Shown: one piece after another, positions 12,990 to 25,983 of the stretch
Position numbering within the stretch: position 1 is the first letter of the stretch
Layout: each line of letters opens with the position of its first letter
Assembly (NCBI RefSeq): GCF_021130785.1
Contig: NC_060214.1
Span: 41,399,001-41,463,000 of the forward strand
Direction: 5' to 3'
From: Homalodisca vitripennis
Taxonomy: Eukaryota; Arthropoda; Insecta; Hemiptera; Cicadellidae
Length of the DNA stretch: 64,000 bases
Notes under the pieces: generated by a model
The model's input: the letters and a program-made list of their open reading frames with translations, nothing else
The model's database searches: none
What the model was told of the DNA's origin: nothing
Made by a program: the position numbers and the translations under genes

Positions 12990-13997
12990 TTTTATGGCAA
13001 TTTACTCTGATCTTAGTATTTATAGTTTCATAGCTGAATTTTTCTCTTATTGAAATATATGGATATAGATATTAATCGAACCAAAAGTACTCATACAGGT
13101 TCAAAACCTATGAAATGACGTGCCAAACTGCGGGTAGCTGTTACTCATATAATAAATAATAAAATTTTATTGAAACTGGTAAGTAAAAATGCTAAAGTAA
13201 CAGATGTTATTGCATTCGAACTGTTCAAACTGGAATTACCTCAGTGTCTATTGGCTTACCATTAAAATGGAATTAATTAATTTATAACTTTAAATTGCTT
13301 AAACTTTATTTAAATTAGATTTCCAACAATAAAATTCTCTAAAATTTGTTCATGAATGTTGTAAATTTATTAGCCATTTAATGAATTTACAGTGCCTCAA
13401 CATAAATTACGTATTTTTTCAATAAAGTTTAGTTTTTTAAACACGTTGTTTTACAAACTAATGGAATTACATTTCTGAGACTTAATTTATTAATTTTAGA
13501 AGGTTAAAATTTGTATTTCATAGTTATTCAAGATTAAATGTTTGTCTTAGTAACCGTTATAATTATTTCAGTCCGGTTTAATCTCTCAGAGTAGGAATCC
13601 GGACAAATGCTTCGCTAGCCTTATATGATTAACGAATCATTTCCAGACATACGTTTAAATGAATTTTTTTTATTCTTTTAGGTTAAGTACAGTCATTTTG
13701 TAAAATTAGTTTCTCTCCTCCTTGACCACCCTGTACACATTTATGTTCAAGGAGTATAAATATTATTTTGTTACTCCTAATCAACACCAAATAAATAGAC
13801 TTTCAGGTCTATAACTAAGGTAAACTTTTAATATAATAGTATGCAAAATATCTGAGAATATTTGTATTATGTATTGAATCTTCATAGTGTTCATGTTACA
13901 CTATAAGATAAAAAAATATCTAGTTACTTAATTTGTAATGGAAGTATTCTAAATAATATCAAAATACCAAACGAATTCCTTTTATGGTTATTTTCAC
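12990..13997. other. Non-coding stretch, nothing recognised
   Basis: AT-rich DNA. An inverted GTCCGG/CCGGAC pair near 13,572-13,606 could form a weak hairpin. Nothing else is supported. Confidence 0.4.
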
Positions 13998-14341
13998 GGC
14001 TATTTTTTGCAGTTAGAATATTTTAGATCCATACCACAGCCAGAAATTGAGGTAAATTGAATTTATGTTCTCTATCCCTTAAATTCAATAATAATAACTA
14101 ATAAAAACTACTGTGAGGACGCTGATAAACTGAAGAATTGTTTGGAAACTCACTCTACCTTAGTATCTAGGCTATTTTTTTTGCAGTAAGAATATTGTAG
14201 ATCCATACCACAGCCAGAAATTGAGGTAAATTGAATTTATGTTCTATACCCCTTAAATTCAATAATAATAACTAATAAAAACTACTGTGAGTACGCTGAT
14301 AAACTGAAGAATTGTTTGGAAACTCACTCTACCTTAGTACC
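13998..14341 (+). repeat. 172-bp tandem duplication, two copies
   Basis: Units at 13,998-14,169 and 14,170-14,341 differ at only a few positions, for example a changed T-run and GAGGACGC versus GAGTACGC. Both contain the phrase CCATACCACAGCCAGAAATT. The near-identity implies a recent local duplication. No open frame spans it. Confidence 0.95.
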
Positions 14342-16178
14342 TCGTGTATCCAAGTTTTTACGACGTTTAATATACGTAAATCTTCATTTATATTAACCCC
14401 AACCATAAGACACTATAGAAAAAAATTTAATATGAAAAAAATTTTAAAGTTCAGGTTGTATTGGTTCCCTTACAATGTCAATTAAAAACTATAGCTATAA
14501 CAAATTCGGTTTAAGTTGATGTTAAAGGTAGTTTTAGTACCCAACATCTTGTCGGGACATTACAAACTTTTACGTGATAGCGTTCTTTATAAGAGTTATT
14601 AATAGTGACTTTGCAACAATTTTATGTGGTTCTTTTATCTTTAAATTGCTGAAAACGGAAATCTTCTTGTTTAGTCAGCACCCAATTACACAAAGAATAC
14701 CATTTTGTTGAGAGGAACTAAACTTTGCATTCACCTAGTCTTTTATTTGTTACGAGAGTATATTTGACCTTATTTATACCATATTGCTTATACATACTTC
14801 ATTTCTAATTCATGGTTTTTGTAGATACCTATATGTAACATTTATTCGTACTGAATTTAAATATTCCATTACAATCGTTTATTAATAATTGTTTGAAGTG
14901 ATATCATGTACGTATCATGTATGTATCATGTATTGTTTACGGCCACGATTACTTTATCATTATAATCAATCGCTTAGACAACACGGCACTGACAGAAACA
15001 CATGTATTAACTAACTTATAAACATAATTGTTAAACCATTAAACACATATTTCCAACAGAGCTTTTAGGTACAATATATTGTCTATTTCATAAAGCCAAA
15101 CATAAGATATTTGATAATGGTATATCAATATACAGTATATTATATTCTCAAGTTAGTTATAAAAGATTTTATAAGTCAATGAAGGAATCAATTATGTAAC
15201 TAGATTTAATTTTTAACGCTTAGAGTGCACTGAATAAAACATCATTGAATCAATCCTCCGAGACAACTGGGTTGCTTGCTCTAGCGTCAGCAGTGATGCC
15301 AAGCTGCAATGTAGAATTTACCGATTATTGGTATATAAAACAACAACATTGTGCTGTTTTAATAAACGAACCTATGTTTTCTTTAAAACAACTTTTAACA
15401 GTTATTGAAATGAATTTTACTAAAAATAGGTATTTTTATGCTCTCTGAATTGATTAATAAGTGATAAGTACATTTGGAACTCATTTGCAAAGATTTTGAT
15501 CACTAATATACTATTCAGTTTGTGCCAAATTAACGTAACTTTATATAAGTAAATATATGTTTATTTTTAAATTATGTAATAAACGTGAGAAATCTATTTC
15601 TTTATTTCATGACCTATTTTTTACTTGAACAAAGTTTTCATAGTTAATTAAGTACACAATTAAACACTTGCACCTATAAGAATCTTTTACTTTACTCATT
15701 GATTCTGCCCTTTTTAGCTCCTGACTAAACGCTTCCGCGAGGACAGTTGTAGATGTTTATATTGAGAAAAATATAATTGTTACTCTCTACGTACTGTATT
15801 TTAATAAAGATAATATATACATTTGTTTGATGGCCTAAATAGTTCCTGCACCAATTTATGTTTCTTAAATGTGGCCACACCTTTCGTTGGAATTAAAATT
15901 AACACTAAATGTAGCATTTCATTAGCATATCATCATATTTATAAGATGAATCCGAGGGTTAATAAAATCAATATAATTGGGAAATAAGTAATTTTAGCTC
16001 AATTAAGTTAATTGGTGCCCTTGATGGCAATATGAAAAGGAGGATAACCCCCGTCTTCCCTAACACTACTCTGTACCAAGAGAGTAAATGAAAACTATAA
16101 TTTATCGTTTATTGTAACGATGAGGTCTAGATCATCCTAGCATCTATTCAGTTAGAATATACATGTCATGAATCTTAA
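14342..16178. other. Non-coding stretch, nothing firmly recognised
   Basis: AT-rich DNA. A 67-codon open frame at 15,245-15,448 has no recognisable motif, and I do not regard it as a gene. No RNA gene was seen. Confidence 0.45.
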
Positions 16179-18785
16179 GGTAACACGGTACTCCCTATCT
16201 TGCCCATGTTAAATTTGCTGTTTTTAGGTACACATAACTTTTTTAAAAGTTGTGATATCAACTCAGAAAAATTACCCCTATTAGTTGACACTAGTGTCTA
16301 CAATATTATGAACCAGAATTATTTTATGGCTATAAATAAGCACTTGACACCAAAATTAATATTGTAAAAATTTAAAATCTAAATTTAAAATATAAAAAAA
16401 TTCATAAATCAAGAACAGTGTTACTATGGAGATTGTTACTTCATAATACTGTTTGCATATGTACATAAGACAACTGGTAAAAATTTCATTGAAATCGGTT
16501 CATAAATATGGCTACAAAGTGTACCGAAAGACATAAGATATCAGTTTTCGGGAAATCGCAAAAACCTAAAACGGCTACTACTAATATATATAAAAAGCTT
16601 TCAAAATAATATCTAAAATAACCCTGCTCCATAACTTGGTCCATCTTCCTCTTCTGTATGTTCAAGCCTTCTTTTAGCAGTCTTTTTAGCCTTCCTAGCC
16701 CTTTTTTGAATGTCCAAATATGCTTTCTCGGCTTGGCGCACACGCTTCTCATCGCTGTTTTTTAGGCCTACAACACAATTTCCCCCTGCTCTTCCACACA
16801 GTTCCTCTAACACTTGTACTTTGGCTAATACACCTTCATTGAAGGAAATTACACTGTCCAAAACACCAATCTTCAAGGTAGTTGCGTTAACAAAATTATT
16901 TTTTGGAAGCCGGGTCCAGATGATGTTGTTAAACGCCTCATTGCAATTTTGTGTGCATGCATCTTTTCAAAAGATTAGGGCTACACAGGTCTTCATATAC
17001 AGGTTTAATTACTTTCATCACTTCTGGAGGAATAGAGTTTGTGTGATCAGGGCAAGGTAGACCATGAGCTGCAGCCCGATTATACCTACACCAAGAGTCA
17101 CCACCAATTGGACACAAACCGTGTGATGGGTCGGCGTCTGTTGATATCTTGTGGTAGTAAGTTGCCCAACATGCCTGCTTCATTTCTTCAAGAGTTGTAC
17201 TGAATCTAATTGCCTTTCCATAGTACTCCTGTAGGTTGTTTATCACAGCGTCAGTCAACCTTCCTTTCCCAGAGAGGCGTTTACCATCCGGAAGGAGTTT
17301 GTTCTTATAAACTTTACGTAGTTCCCTAAGTCGTGTTCCCATCCGCTTCTCAACATGGTTGATGCACTCTAATTTATTTACAGTAACTTCCCCACCATAA
17401 GGCTTTAGTTGGCACACAGCATCATAAGATTTGCAGTCTCCGTCTCCCAAAAAAGTTAACATATCGGACTGGCACAGGAGGTTCTTGTGATCTCTCAAAT
17501 ATTTTTAGGGCACCTGCTACTTCCATTCCTCCGTTAGAACCTTCATAGTTGATTAGGCAGTTAGGGTGGTCTTTTTTGCTATTTATTTTACATGAAGGAC
17601 AATACTTACTGAGGCATTCAACATCCAGCACTTTGGCTATGTCTAGGCTAGTGGCAGTTACTACTCCATGTAATGATGTATGCCCTCGCTTCTGCCATGT
17701 CCCATCCATCGCAACCGTGATATCACTGCTTCCGTCATTGTCATTTATTGCTTCCCTTTTTGCATTTGACATTGATGTTTTGCTTACTTTTTCTACTGCA
17801 GTTAGTACTCTTTTATTATACTTGCAAAACCTAGAAGGTGGAGGCGGCAGGTTCATTACAGAACAAAATGTCTCGGCGGCATCGTGACCTTTGCCAATAC
17901 TCCTTAGGCCGTAAACAAATCTTAGGTTGTTTTCAAAATGCATGGTCTCAGTTCTTTGAGAAGACATAAATGATGTCTTTGTTGAGCATTCTGAGCAAGA
18001 CAGCACCAAGTTTGAAACTATTCCCTGACGTTTAGTTGTATCCTCAAAAAAGCTTCATGCTACCTATCGCATTACACTTTCTACAAATAACATTGCAACA
18101 AATTTGATCTGAAAGAATTTTTAGATCAATGATTATGTTACCTCCTTCAAATTCTTCAGCAAGATAATCACTATTCTTACCCATCATTCCTATATACTTC
18201 AGTTTTTTTGAAGATGAGCTTCTCTCATTTGTAGGACTTGTTGCTGGGTTACTAACTGTTTCCAAGGTTTCTAGGTTAGGCCTATTTTGATAATTTTTAT
18301 GCCTGGTGTAAATGTTTCCAGAAAACTTCTTTTTACCAAAAGCTTTTATTCTAGGCATTTTCACAAGCACTACACTCAAAACACACTAAACACCAAAAAT
18401 AACTTGATAGTTTCACTTCAAAGTTGAATAAACAACAACAATAACAGATACACTCAGACTTATTCTGCAATGAGTGACAGCTGGAGACCTGCACAAAAAT
18501 AATACAAGCAATACAATGCTACCAACTGTAGAACGAAATAGTACAAAATAATTCACCAACAGTAATATAACAAGTGTGTTGCTACCAAGCTGTTTGCAGC
18601 ACACGATTTCGCAGCGCTGCGGTCCAAAAATGTGTGTAAGGGTTTAGTAATTAATTAATATATACACGAAATATATTTATTACTAACAAGTGTTTGGTAT
18701 CACTGAATTCAGGAAAAATTGCTGATTAATTTTATGTTATAAAACAAAAACACATAAAATTTAAGTTTTTGGGTACCATGTTACC
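16179..18785 (-). mobile_element. Mutator-like (MULE) DNA transposon
   Basis: About 2.6 kb around a minus-strand transposase reading frame. GGTAACACGGTAC (16,179-16,191) and the reverse complement of GTACCATGTTACC (18,773-18,785) match at 12 of 13 positions. A weaker similarity (TTAAATTT followed by TGTTTTT) continues inward on both sides, so these may be decayed terminal inverted repeats. I could not find the 8-10 bp target-site duplication expected for MULEs, so the outer limits are tentative. The transposase inside is clear. Confidence 0.6.
16613..18357 (-). pseudogene. MULE transposase, three frameshifts
   Basis: This encodes, in broken form, an insect-type Mutator-like DDE transposase (the kind annotated as Mutator-like transposase domain), which would cut and reinsert the element. 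The likely start is the ATG at 18,357 (MPRIKAFGKKKF), giving the basic N-terminus usual for the family. Visible features in order are a zinc-finger-like CRKC/CSEC pair, VAMDGTWQKRG with the first catalytic Asp, the NGGMEV block, LGDGDCKSY with the second Asp, a SGKGRLT block, NEAFNNIIW with the catalytic Glu, and a short acidic C-terminus ending YGAGLF. Frame breaks lie near 18,046-18,051 and 17,449-17,454, each an apparent extra T in a six-T run on the coding strand. A third is near 16,935, where a few bases of the usual HGKTQN region are missing. Otherwise the length is close to full. Codon use is less AT-biased than the surroundings, consistent with recent arrival. Confidence 0.9.
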
Positions 18786-20930
18786 AATGAGAGATACTCT
18801 ACTCCTGTAATAAACATATCACACAAAAGCAAAGGCTCAAAATATGACCAAATAAAATGTCATCTCAAATTGGGATGTTTTAGATGGAAAGTTGCAACTT
18901 CATCTACCTTCACTGGTTTAACAACAATGGTATCCTTGGGAACATTTACCTTTGTATTAAAATTTCTGAAAATGGTATTTAAGTCAGCAAACATCATTAT
19001 GAGAAACTCGATTTGGCAAAATAGCTTACAGTTTTTTTTATGTGGACTATAATATCAAGGAAATGGATTAGTAAACTGTATTTAAATGCACATCATTTCC
19101 AATCCTACACCATTGAGCAAGATAAATCTTATTTGAAAAATTTAAATATTTTACTCATATGGAAATTATAAATATTAATATCTTTAAGGTAGAGCATGGA
19201 AAAGTAGCAATTGTTACAGGAAAATAAGTTTATAAAGAAGGAAATGATACAAACTAATAAATACTGAATATCATTTCGGGAATTCTTAAGAAAGCGATCA
19301 AGTTTGATGATAAAGAGATTAAAGTTAATATCAATGCAAATCCATGTGCATAATTTTGTAAAAATCTGGGCCACTGTTGTTCACATTTCAGTCACAAGTA
19401 TTGTATAATAAATATAAATTTTTATGTTTAATTGTTTAAATTACTAATATTATTATGATTTTACTTTCTTCATCGTAAGCAATATTCCGTATTAAGATAA
19501 CAATAAATTAAACAAGTATTATAATTTCTATTGGTTTATTTCTTCACAATAGGCAACATGACCTGAAAAAACAAGGCTTTATTCTCTCCATCTAGTTTCT
19601 GCAAATGACTGAAACATTGAGGATCGTTACCAAATTAAAAAACACGACTCTTAAATAAAAATGAACCGCAAAATGAGATGATAATATCACATTATCGCTA
19701 ATCTTTAGACGCCTAGGCTAATATGGTTAATTTTCCTTGTATGATATTTAGTGATGTCCGAGAACGGTTTATAAAGGAGAAAAATTTTAAAGTTATTCGC
19801 AATATGACACGAGTTCAGAAAATTTGTATTTATTATTTTTCATAATATAACTAATAATACGTAGCTGTTGACAATTTTAGCTTAAGTTTCACAATTTGGC
19901 TGAACCATCAATTACCATTACAATTGTATCAAACATTAAGTACGGTATACAGTGCTTCATGATTAGTGTAATGCAGATAGCGAATAAACGTTATATAATT
20001 AAATTTTACTCCAGCATGTGCCAGTCATGATGTTTCATTCATAATTTCCAGTGATGAATTTAAAATATCTAATTTTATTGTAAATAATATTTTAACGCTT
20101 TTAAACTATTAGAACCAAAAATAATGAACAAAGCTTTGAATGTTCTTACAAAATCTGGTACCCTTCTTTGACAATAAGATTTGTTGCTTTAAGAGTGCAT
20201 GTAATAAAAGAGAGAAATAAGACTAACATCAGTGAAATATCACACTACGGTTCAAAAAAGAAAAATACTTTTACTATGCAATACCTAAAAATCTATAACT
20301 TTAGAATGTTGCACTAACTTACTTAGGATGCAGTGTATCTATTACCTATCATTATATCCTATCTATTCATTATACTGGATGATAGGAAATAAATAAGATT
20401 TTCTTCTAGGCCATAATAGGCTTTTCAGTACTAAGTCTGCGTAACTATGGCAGACTTACGTACTAAGTCTTCATGGGAACGCCGTGGAAAACAACTATGG
20501 CATTCGCAATATTATAAACCGAAAGTAGATTAAAAGAGCTAGAAGTAGGCGATTTTTGACCAAAATATATTTCCAATAGCTGCATACGTTTATAATTGTT
20601 GATTGGAGTAATGTTATCAGTAATCTGTAACTTGCAATGCTATCTGTAGCACTGTAATTGGATTTAATCTCCCGTAAGTATCCACCTTATAACCAAAGTA
20701 AGCTTTTCAGTCCTACGTTTTATATATTTTTCCTTCGTGGAGACATCAACGCAAACACTACTAAGGTACTTGAAATACGCCTAACCGGAATCACGTAATA
20801 ACAACTAATATTAAATTACTTTTGACCTAATTAGGTACCCAAAATCTGTGCGTACGTGTTTTGTTAATCGCAGTAACAAGGCAGATTCATTTTCTGCTTT
20901 GTATTGTTGATGAAAGTGAGTAGGTTTATT
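18786..20930. other. Non-coding stretch with one perfect hairpin
   Basis: No genes seen. The open frame at 19,129-19,374 (minus) is AT-rich and unrecognised. A perfect 9-bp inverted repeat (TAAGTCTGC / GCAGACTTA) with a 9-base loop lies at 20,432-20,458, and TACTAAGTCT recurs just after it. Confidence 0.5.
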
Positions 20931-20934
20931 ACTA

Positions 20935-21425
20935 TTGAACGAGCTAAGGCTAAAAACAAAAGTTGCAAGCAAATTATCAAAAAAGACAATCCTAATTATC
21001 TCATTACCGTAACTATTCCTTATGTAAAAGGAACATCAGAAAAAATTCGTAAGATAAATTATTAATTTAACATTGCACTGTTTTTAAGTCATAAAATATT
21101 ACAAGATCATACTAAACAAAATTAAAACCAATAAACAAACAACAGGAAACCAAGAGTGTGATATATAAAATTGACTGTGGATGCAACAAGACGTATATCA
21201 GCCAAACATCAAGACCTGTGGAATTAGGTTAAAAGAACATATTTATAATTAAAAAAGGAAACATTGAAAAATGTAAATTAGTTGAACATGCAGTAAAGAA
21301 ACGTTATCATATAAAGTTTGAATCAGCTAATGTAGTCTTTAAATAATCTTCGTAGACTAAAAGAAATAAAATTGAAATCGCATGTATGAAAGATAAAATT
21401 GTATTTCCCAACCTTCCGTAAATTT
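20935..21425 (+). pseudogene. Penelope-like element, C-terminal GIY-YIG fragment
   Basis: Remnant of the 3' part of a Penelope-like retroelement open frame, whose product joins a reverse transcriptase to a GIY-YIG endonuclease. The block VTIPYVKGTSEKIRKI (about 21,008-21,055) matches the linker just before the nuclease. After a decayed stretch comes IYKIDCGCNKTYISQTSRP (about 21,160-21,220), with the Y-K, C-x-C, YI and QT-R signature of the Penelope GIY-YIG nuclease. An in-frame stop follows. Then, in another frame, comes KKGNIEKCKLVEHAVKK (about 21,255-21,305), matching the downstream histidine-containing helix. At least two stops or frameshifts make it inactive. The reverse transcriptase domain is absent, so the copy is 5'-truncated. 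Confidence 0.8.
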
Positions 21426-23569
<2,144 letters not shown>

Positions 23570-23860
23570 TTAAAATTAGGTATAGTTTGCTCAGCTATCA
23601 ATAAGGCGACTGTCTCTCTATCTAACTTTTTGCTTTTCGACTGGATACTTTTTGCACAAGCAAGTGTGCTTATTATGCTGAGCGTTCATGTGGTATGACT
23701 ATGTTACGTCTCAAAAACGACTTTGCTGTAGACTGAAATAATTGCTTGACGTTTTATTTATACGTAGACAAGAACGAGTGGTATAATGGTACATTTCTAG
23801 CCATGAGCCCATGAGACGCTAAGAGTCATTGAAATCTTCCACTAGCAGTATCCCACTTTT
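23570..23860 (+). repeat. Dispersed repeat, copy 2 (partner at 12.65 kb)
   Basis: Direct-orientation partner of 12,645-12,930 with the same blocks (GGATACTTTTTGCACAAGCA, TGAGCGTTCATGT, CTTCCACTAGCAG). The similarity stops abruptly on both sides at corresponding places, which indicates that these are true element boundaries. Confidence 0.8.
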
Positions 23861-24179
23861 GGGCAATTATTACTGAACAAACAATCAAATAAAATGATAT
23901 TCAGAATTCCATAAATATTGTTGAAAATACCTCAAACATTTGTGTTACAGGTAAATAACCTGCCATAATTTTATAATATTATTTTTTTTACTGGTTTAAA
24001 AGTCATTACCTGTTACTGAGTAAAATATTAATGATTCATTACCATATACAGTATTGTGAATGTTGGCATATCACCTTAATCACATTCTTTAGGGGATCAA
24101 ATTATTTTCCCGTTAGCCCATTATACTATGCCCATTATATAATATACTATGTTTGAATAATATTAACATTTGGAATAAC

Positions 24180-24300
24180 AATAATAATTACTAAAGCACA
24201 ATTTCGAACTGTCATTTTTTGCAAGTCAGTAAATACAAGTGAGAAATCCGGATTCGAGTCCTGTTGGAGCAAATACTTTTTGTTATTCAATGTTTATTTA

Positions 24301-24361
<61 letters not shown>
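24180..24361 (+). repeat. Possible tRNA-derived SINE tail with (AT)n
   Basis: GGATTCGAGTCC at 24,250-24,261 matches the RNA polymerase III box B found in tRNA genes and tRNA-derived SINEs. It is followed by GGAGCAAATACTTTTTG and then, after a short spacer, a perfect (AT)n run at 24,304-24,361. I could not find a good box A or a full cloverleaf upstream, so this is not a tRNA gene. A decayed SINE 3' half is the best reading. Confidence 0.35.
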
Positions 24362-24363
<2 letters not shown>

Positions 24364-24471
24364 TTTCTTAATAATATTCGTATTCGAGGTGTTAAAAGCA
24401 TTATATATAAAACTGTTAAATAATACCTTATTATATTTTATTTTAATGAAAATACATATATAATATGTTTG

Positions 24472-24474
<3 letters not shown>

Positions 24475-24516
<42 letters not shown>
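24475..24516. repeat. (AT)n microsatellite
   Basis: Perfect AT dinucleotide run of about 21 units. Confidence 0.95.
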
Positions 24517-24520
<4 letters not shown>

Positions 24521-25155
24521 AATATCTGTAATAAATATAATAATTAATAAAGACATAACCTTCTTGTATCATTTCAAATTCTAATAATCGTTTTACCTTT
24601 GAATAAAACATGTAACCTCAATCGCAAGAGTCTTAACCTACTTACTGTAAAGCCAGATTGACGCGAGCGACAGAGATGATTGCTTCCATAAATGTTAGAT
24701 GTATATCACTTATAGACTGACACATTTCAATGTTGTAGTTTTACAGTTATATTAGATGATTCATATTTAATTTAAAGTCTTGTTAGTACAGTTTCGTGAG
24801 AATTAACTTCTCCATTTATATTCCATCACTCAGTCTCAATAAGGTGCTTTCATGAGTTATTTCCTTATATAAATTATATTTTTTAAACCCTTTGCGATCG
24901 GTCGTCGACTATAGGTCGACCGCGGCAGTTTCGCTGAACGCTCGCATGTCGACAATAGGTCGACCGGATAATGTCACTGCTTGTTTGGCCATTTCTAACC
25001 TATTGCTGTTCGGTATTTGAGTTATTCAGTACTTTGGACTTCTATTTTGGTTATGTGAATGCTACGTCGACCTTTATTCACGGTATAGGAGGCACTGGAA
25101 GTGAAAATGGAAGACCAATACAACTGACGTCTGCACTTGCGCCGTGTTTACAAAT

Positions 25156-25564
25156 ATGGCTGGTCCAAGTACAAGTTTTACTGACGATGACGAAATATTA
25201 GATGAATTAGATGATTGTGATAGTATTTTCAGTGAAATTAGTATCCAAAATGAAAAACAGATTATTGAAGAAGACCGTGATAGTGATTGTGAGTTGAATC
25301 ATAGTGAAAATTCTTCAGAAAACATTGTGGTAAATGACGGTAACCTAGACACCGGTAACCTAGACGACGAAAGTGATGTGTTTGAATTGGAAACTTTAGG
25401 TAATGATGGGGAAGAATTTGATCAATTCGTTGATAATGTGATAGAAGTAGGACAAGGAGATGCAAATAATAGAGATAGGCCTAGGCTACAAACTAGTAGA
25501 CTAAGAGGAAGAGCTAGACATGTTACCCAAAGTAGGCCTAGGGCTGGACCAAGGCAAAATTATA

Positions 25565-25595
<31 letters not shown>

Positions 25596-25695
25596 TATAT
25601 ATATATTATATGATGTATTATATATAATATTATATAATATAATGAATAACATGTATCTGATAATAACTAGTGCCTTTTCACCTGTATTCATGTAA
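25156..25695 (+). pseudogene. piggyBac transposase N-terminus, truncated
   Basis: The open frame begins at the ATG at 25,156 (MAGPSTSF); an upstream in-frame GTG is not a credible start in a eukaryote. About 135 residues are convincing. They comprise a strongly acidic, Ser/Asp/Glu-rich region (for example DDDEILDELDDCDSIFSE) followed by a basic Arg-rich patch (RLRGRARHV, SRPRAGPRQN), the usual layout ahead of the piggyBac catalytic domain. From about 25,561 the frame runs through an (AT)n/(AC)n microsatellite and ends without any catalytic motif, so no active transposase can be made. An N-terminal acidic protein of this kind could be translated, but I see no reason to think it functions. Confidence 0.75.
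25561..25612. repeat. (AT)n/(AC)n microsatellite inside the piggyBac element
   Basis: AT dinucleotides interrupted by a short ACACAC block, lying exactly where the transposase reading frame loses its homology. Confidence 0.9.
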
Positions 25696-25983
25696 TTTTG
25701 GTTTATTACATATGTATTAAAAAATAAAAATTATGTTTTTATATTTTTATACTTCTTTTTTATTTTTTTTTAATGTTACTTAAAGTTATAAAAATATACT
25801 ATAAAATAATGTAAATATTCTTTTTAGGTTATTTACATTGATATATAAAGAGAAAAAAATAAAAAGTTGCAGAAAAAGGGATCTAAAACTTGCATTTGTG
25901 TATTGTCAAAGAACTGTAAACTAACAGAAATTAAATACGACCTGAGGACAGTCGAAGCAATTTTTATTGAGACCTCAAAGGGT

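Larger units (their letters stand above)
24887..25983 (+). mobile_element. Internally deleted piggyBac element
   Basis: About 1.1 kb bounded by ACCCTTTG (24,887-24,894) and its exact reverse complement CAAAGGGT (25,976-25,983). TTAA, the piggyBac target, precedes the left end; on the right the flank reads AATA, so that side has mutated. Inside the left end, GTCGACTATAGGTCGACCG (24,904-24,922) and GTCGACAATAGGTCGACCG (24,948-24,966) are subterminal repeats. A related CGACCTGAGGACAGTCG lies near the right end. The element holds only the first part of the transposase; the catalytic DDE domain is missing and an AT microsatellite stands in its place. Confidence 0.8.

Noticed and set aside
15245..15448. 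67-codon plus-strand frame as a small gene
   Set aside because: No domain, no conserved motif, no splice or polyadenylation context beyond chance in AT-rich DNA.
16710..17060. 116-codon plus-strand open frame
   Set aside because: Antisense shadow of the 16.6-18.4 kb MULE transposase.
17549..17887. 112-codon plus-strand open frame
   Set aside because: Also antisense to the MULE transposase, with no motifs of its own.
24250..24261. tRNA gene suggested by the box B match
   Set aside because: No acceptable box A, anticodon arm or acceptor pairing could be drawn upstream. It is kept only as a possible SINE remnant.
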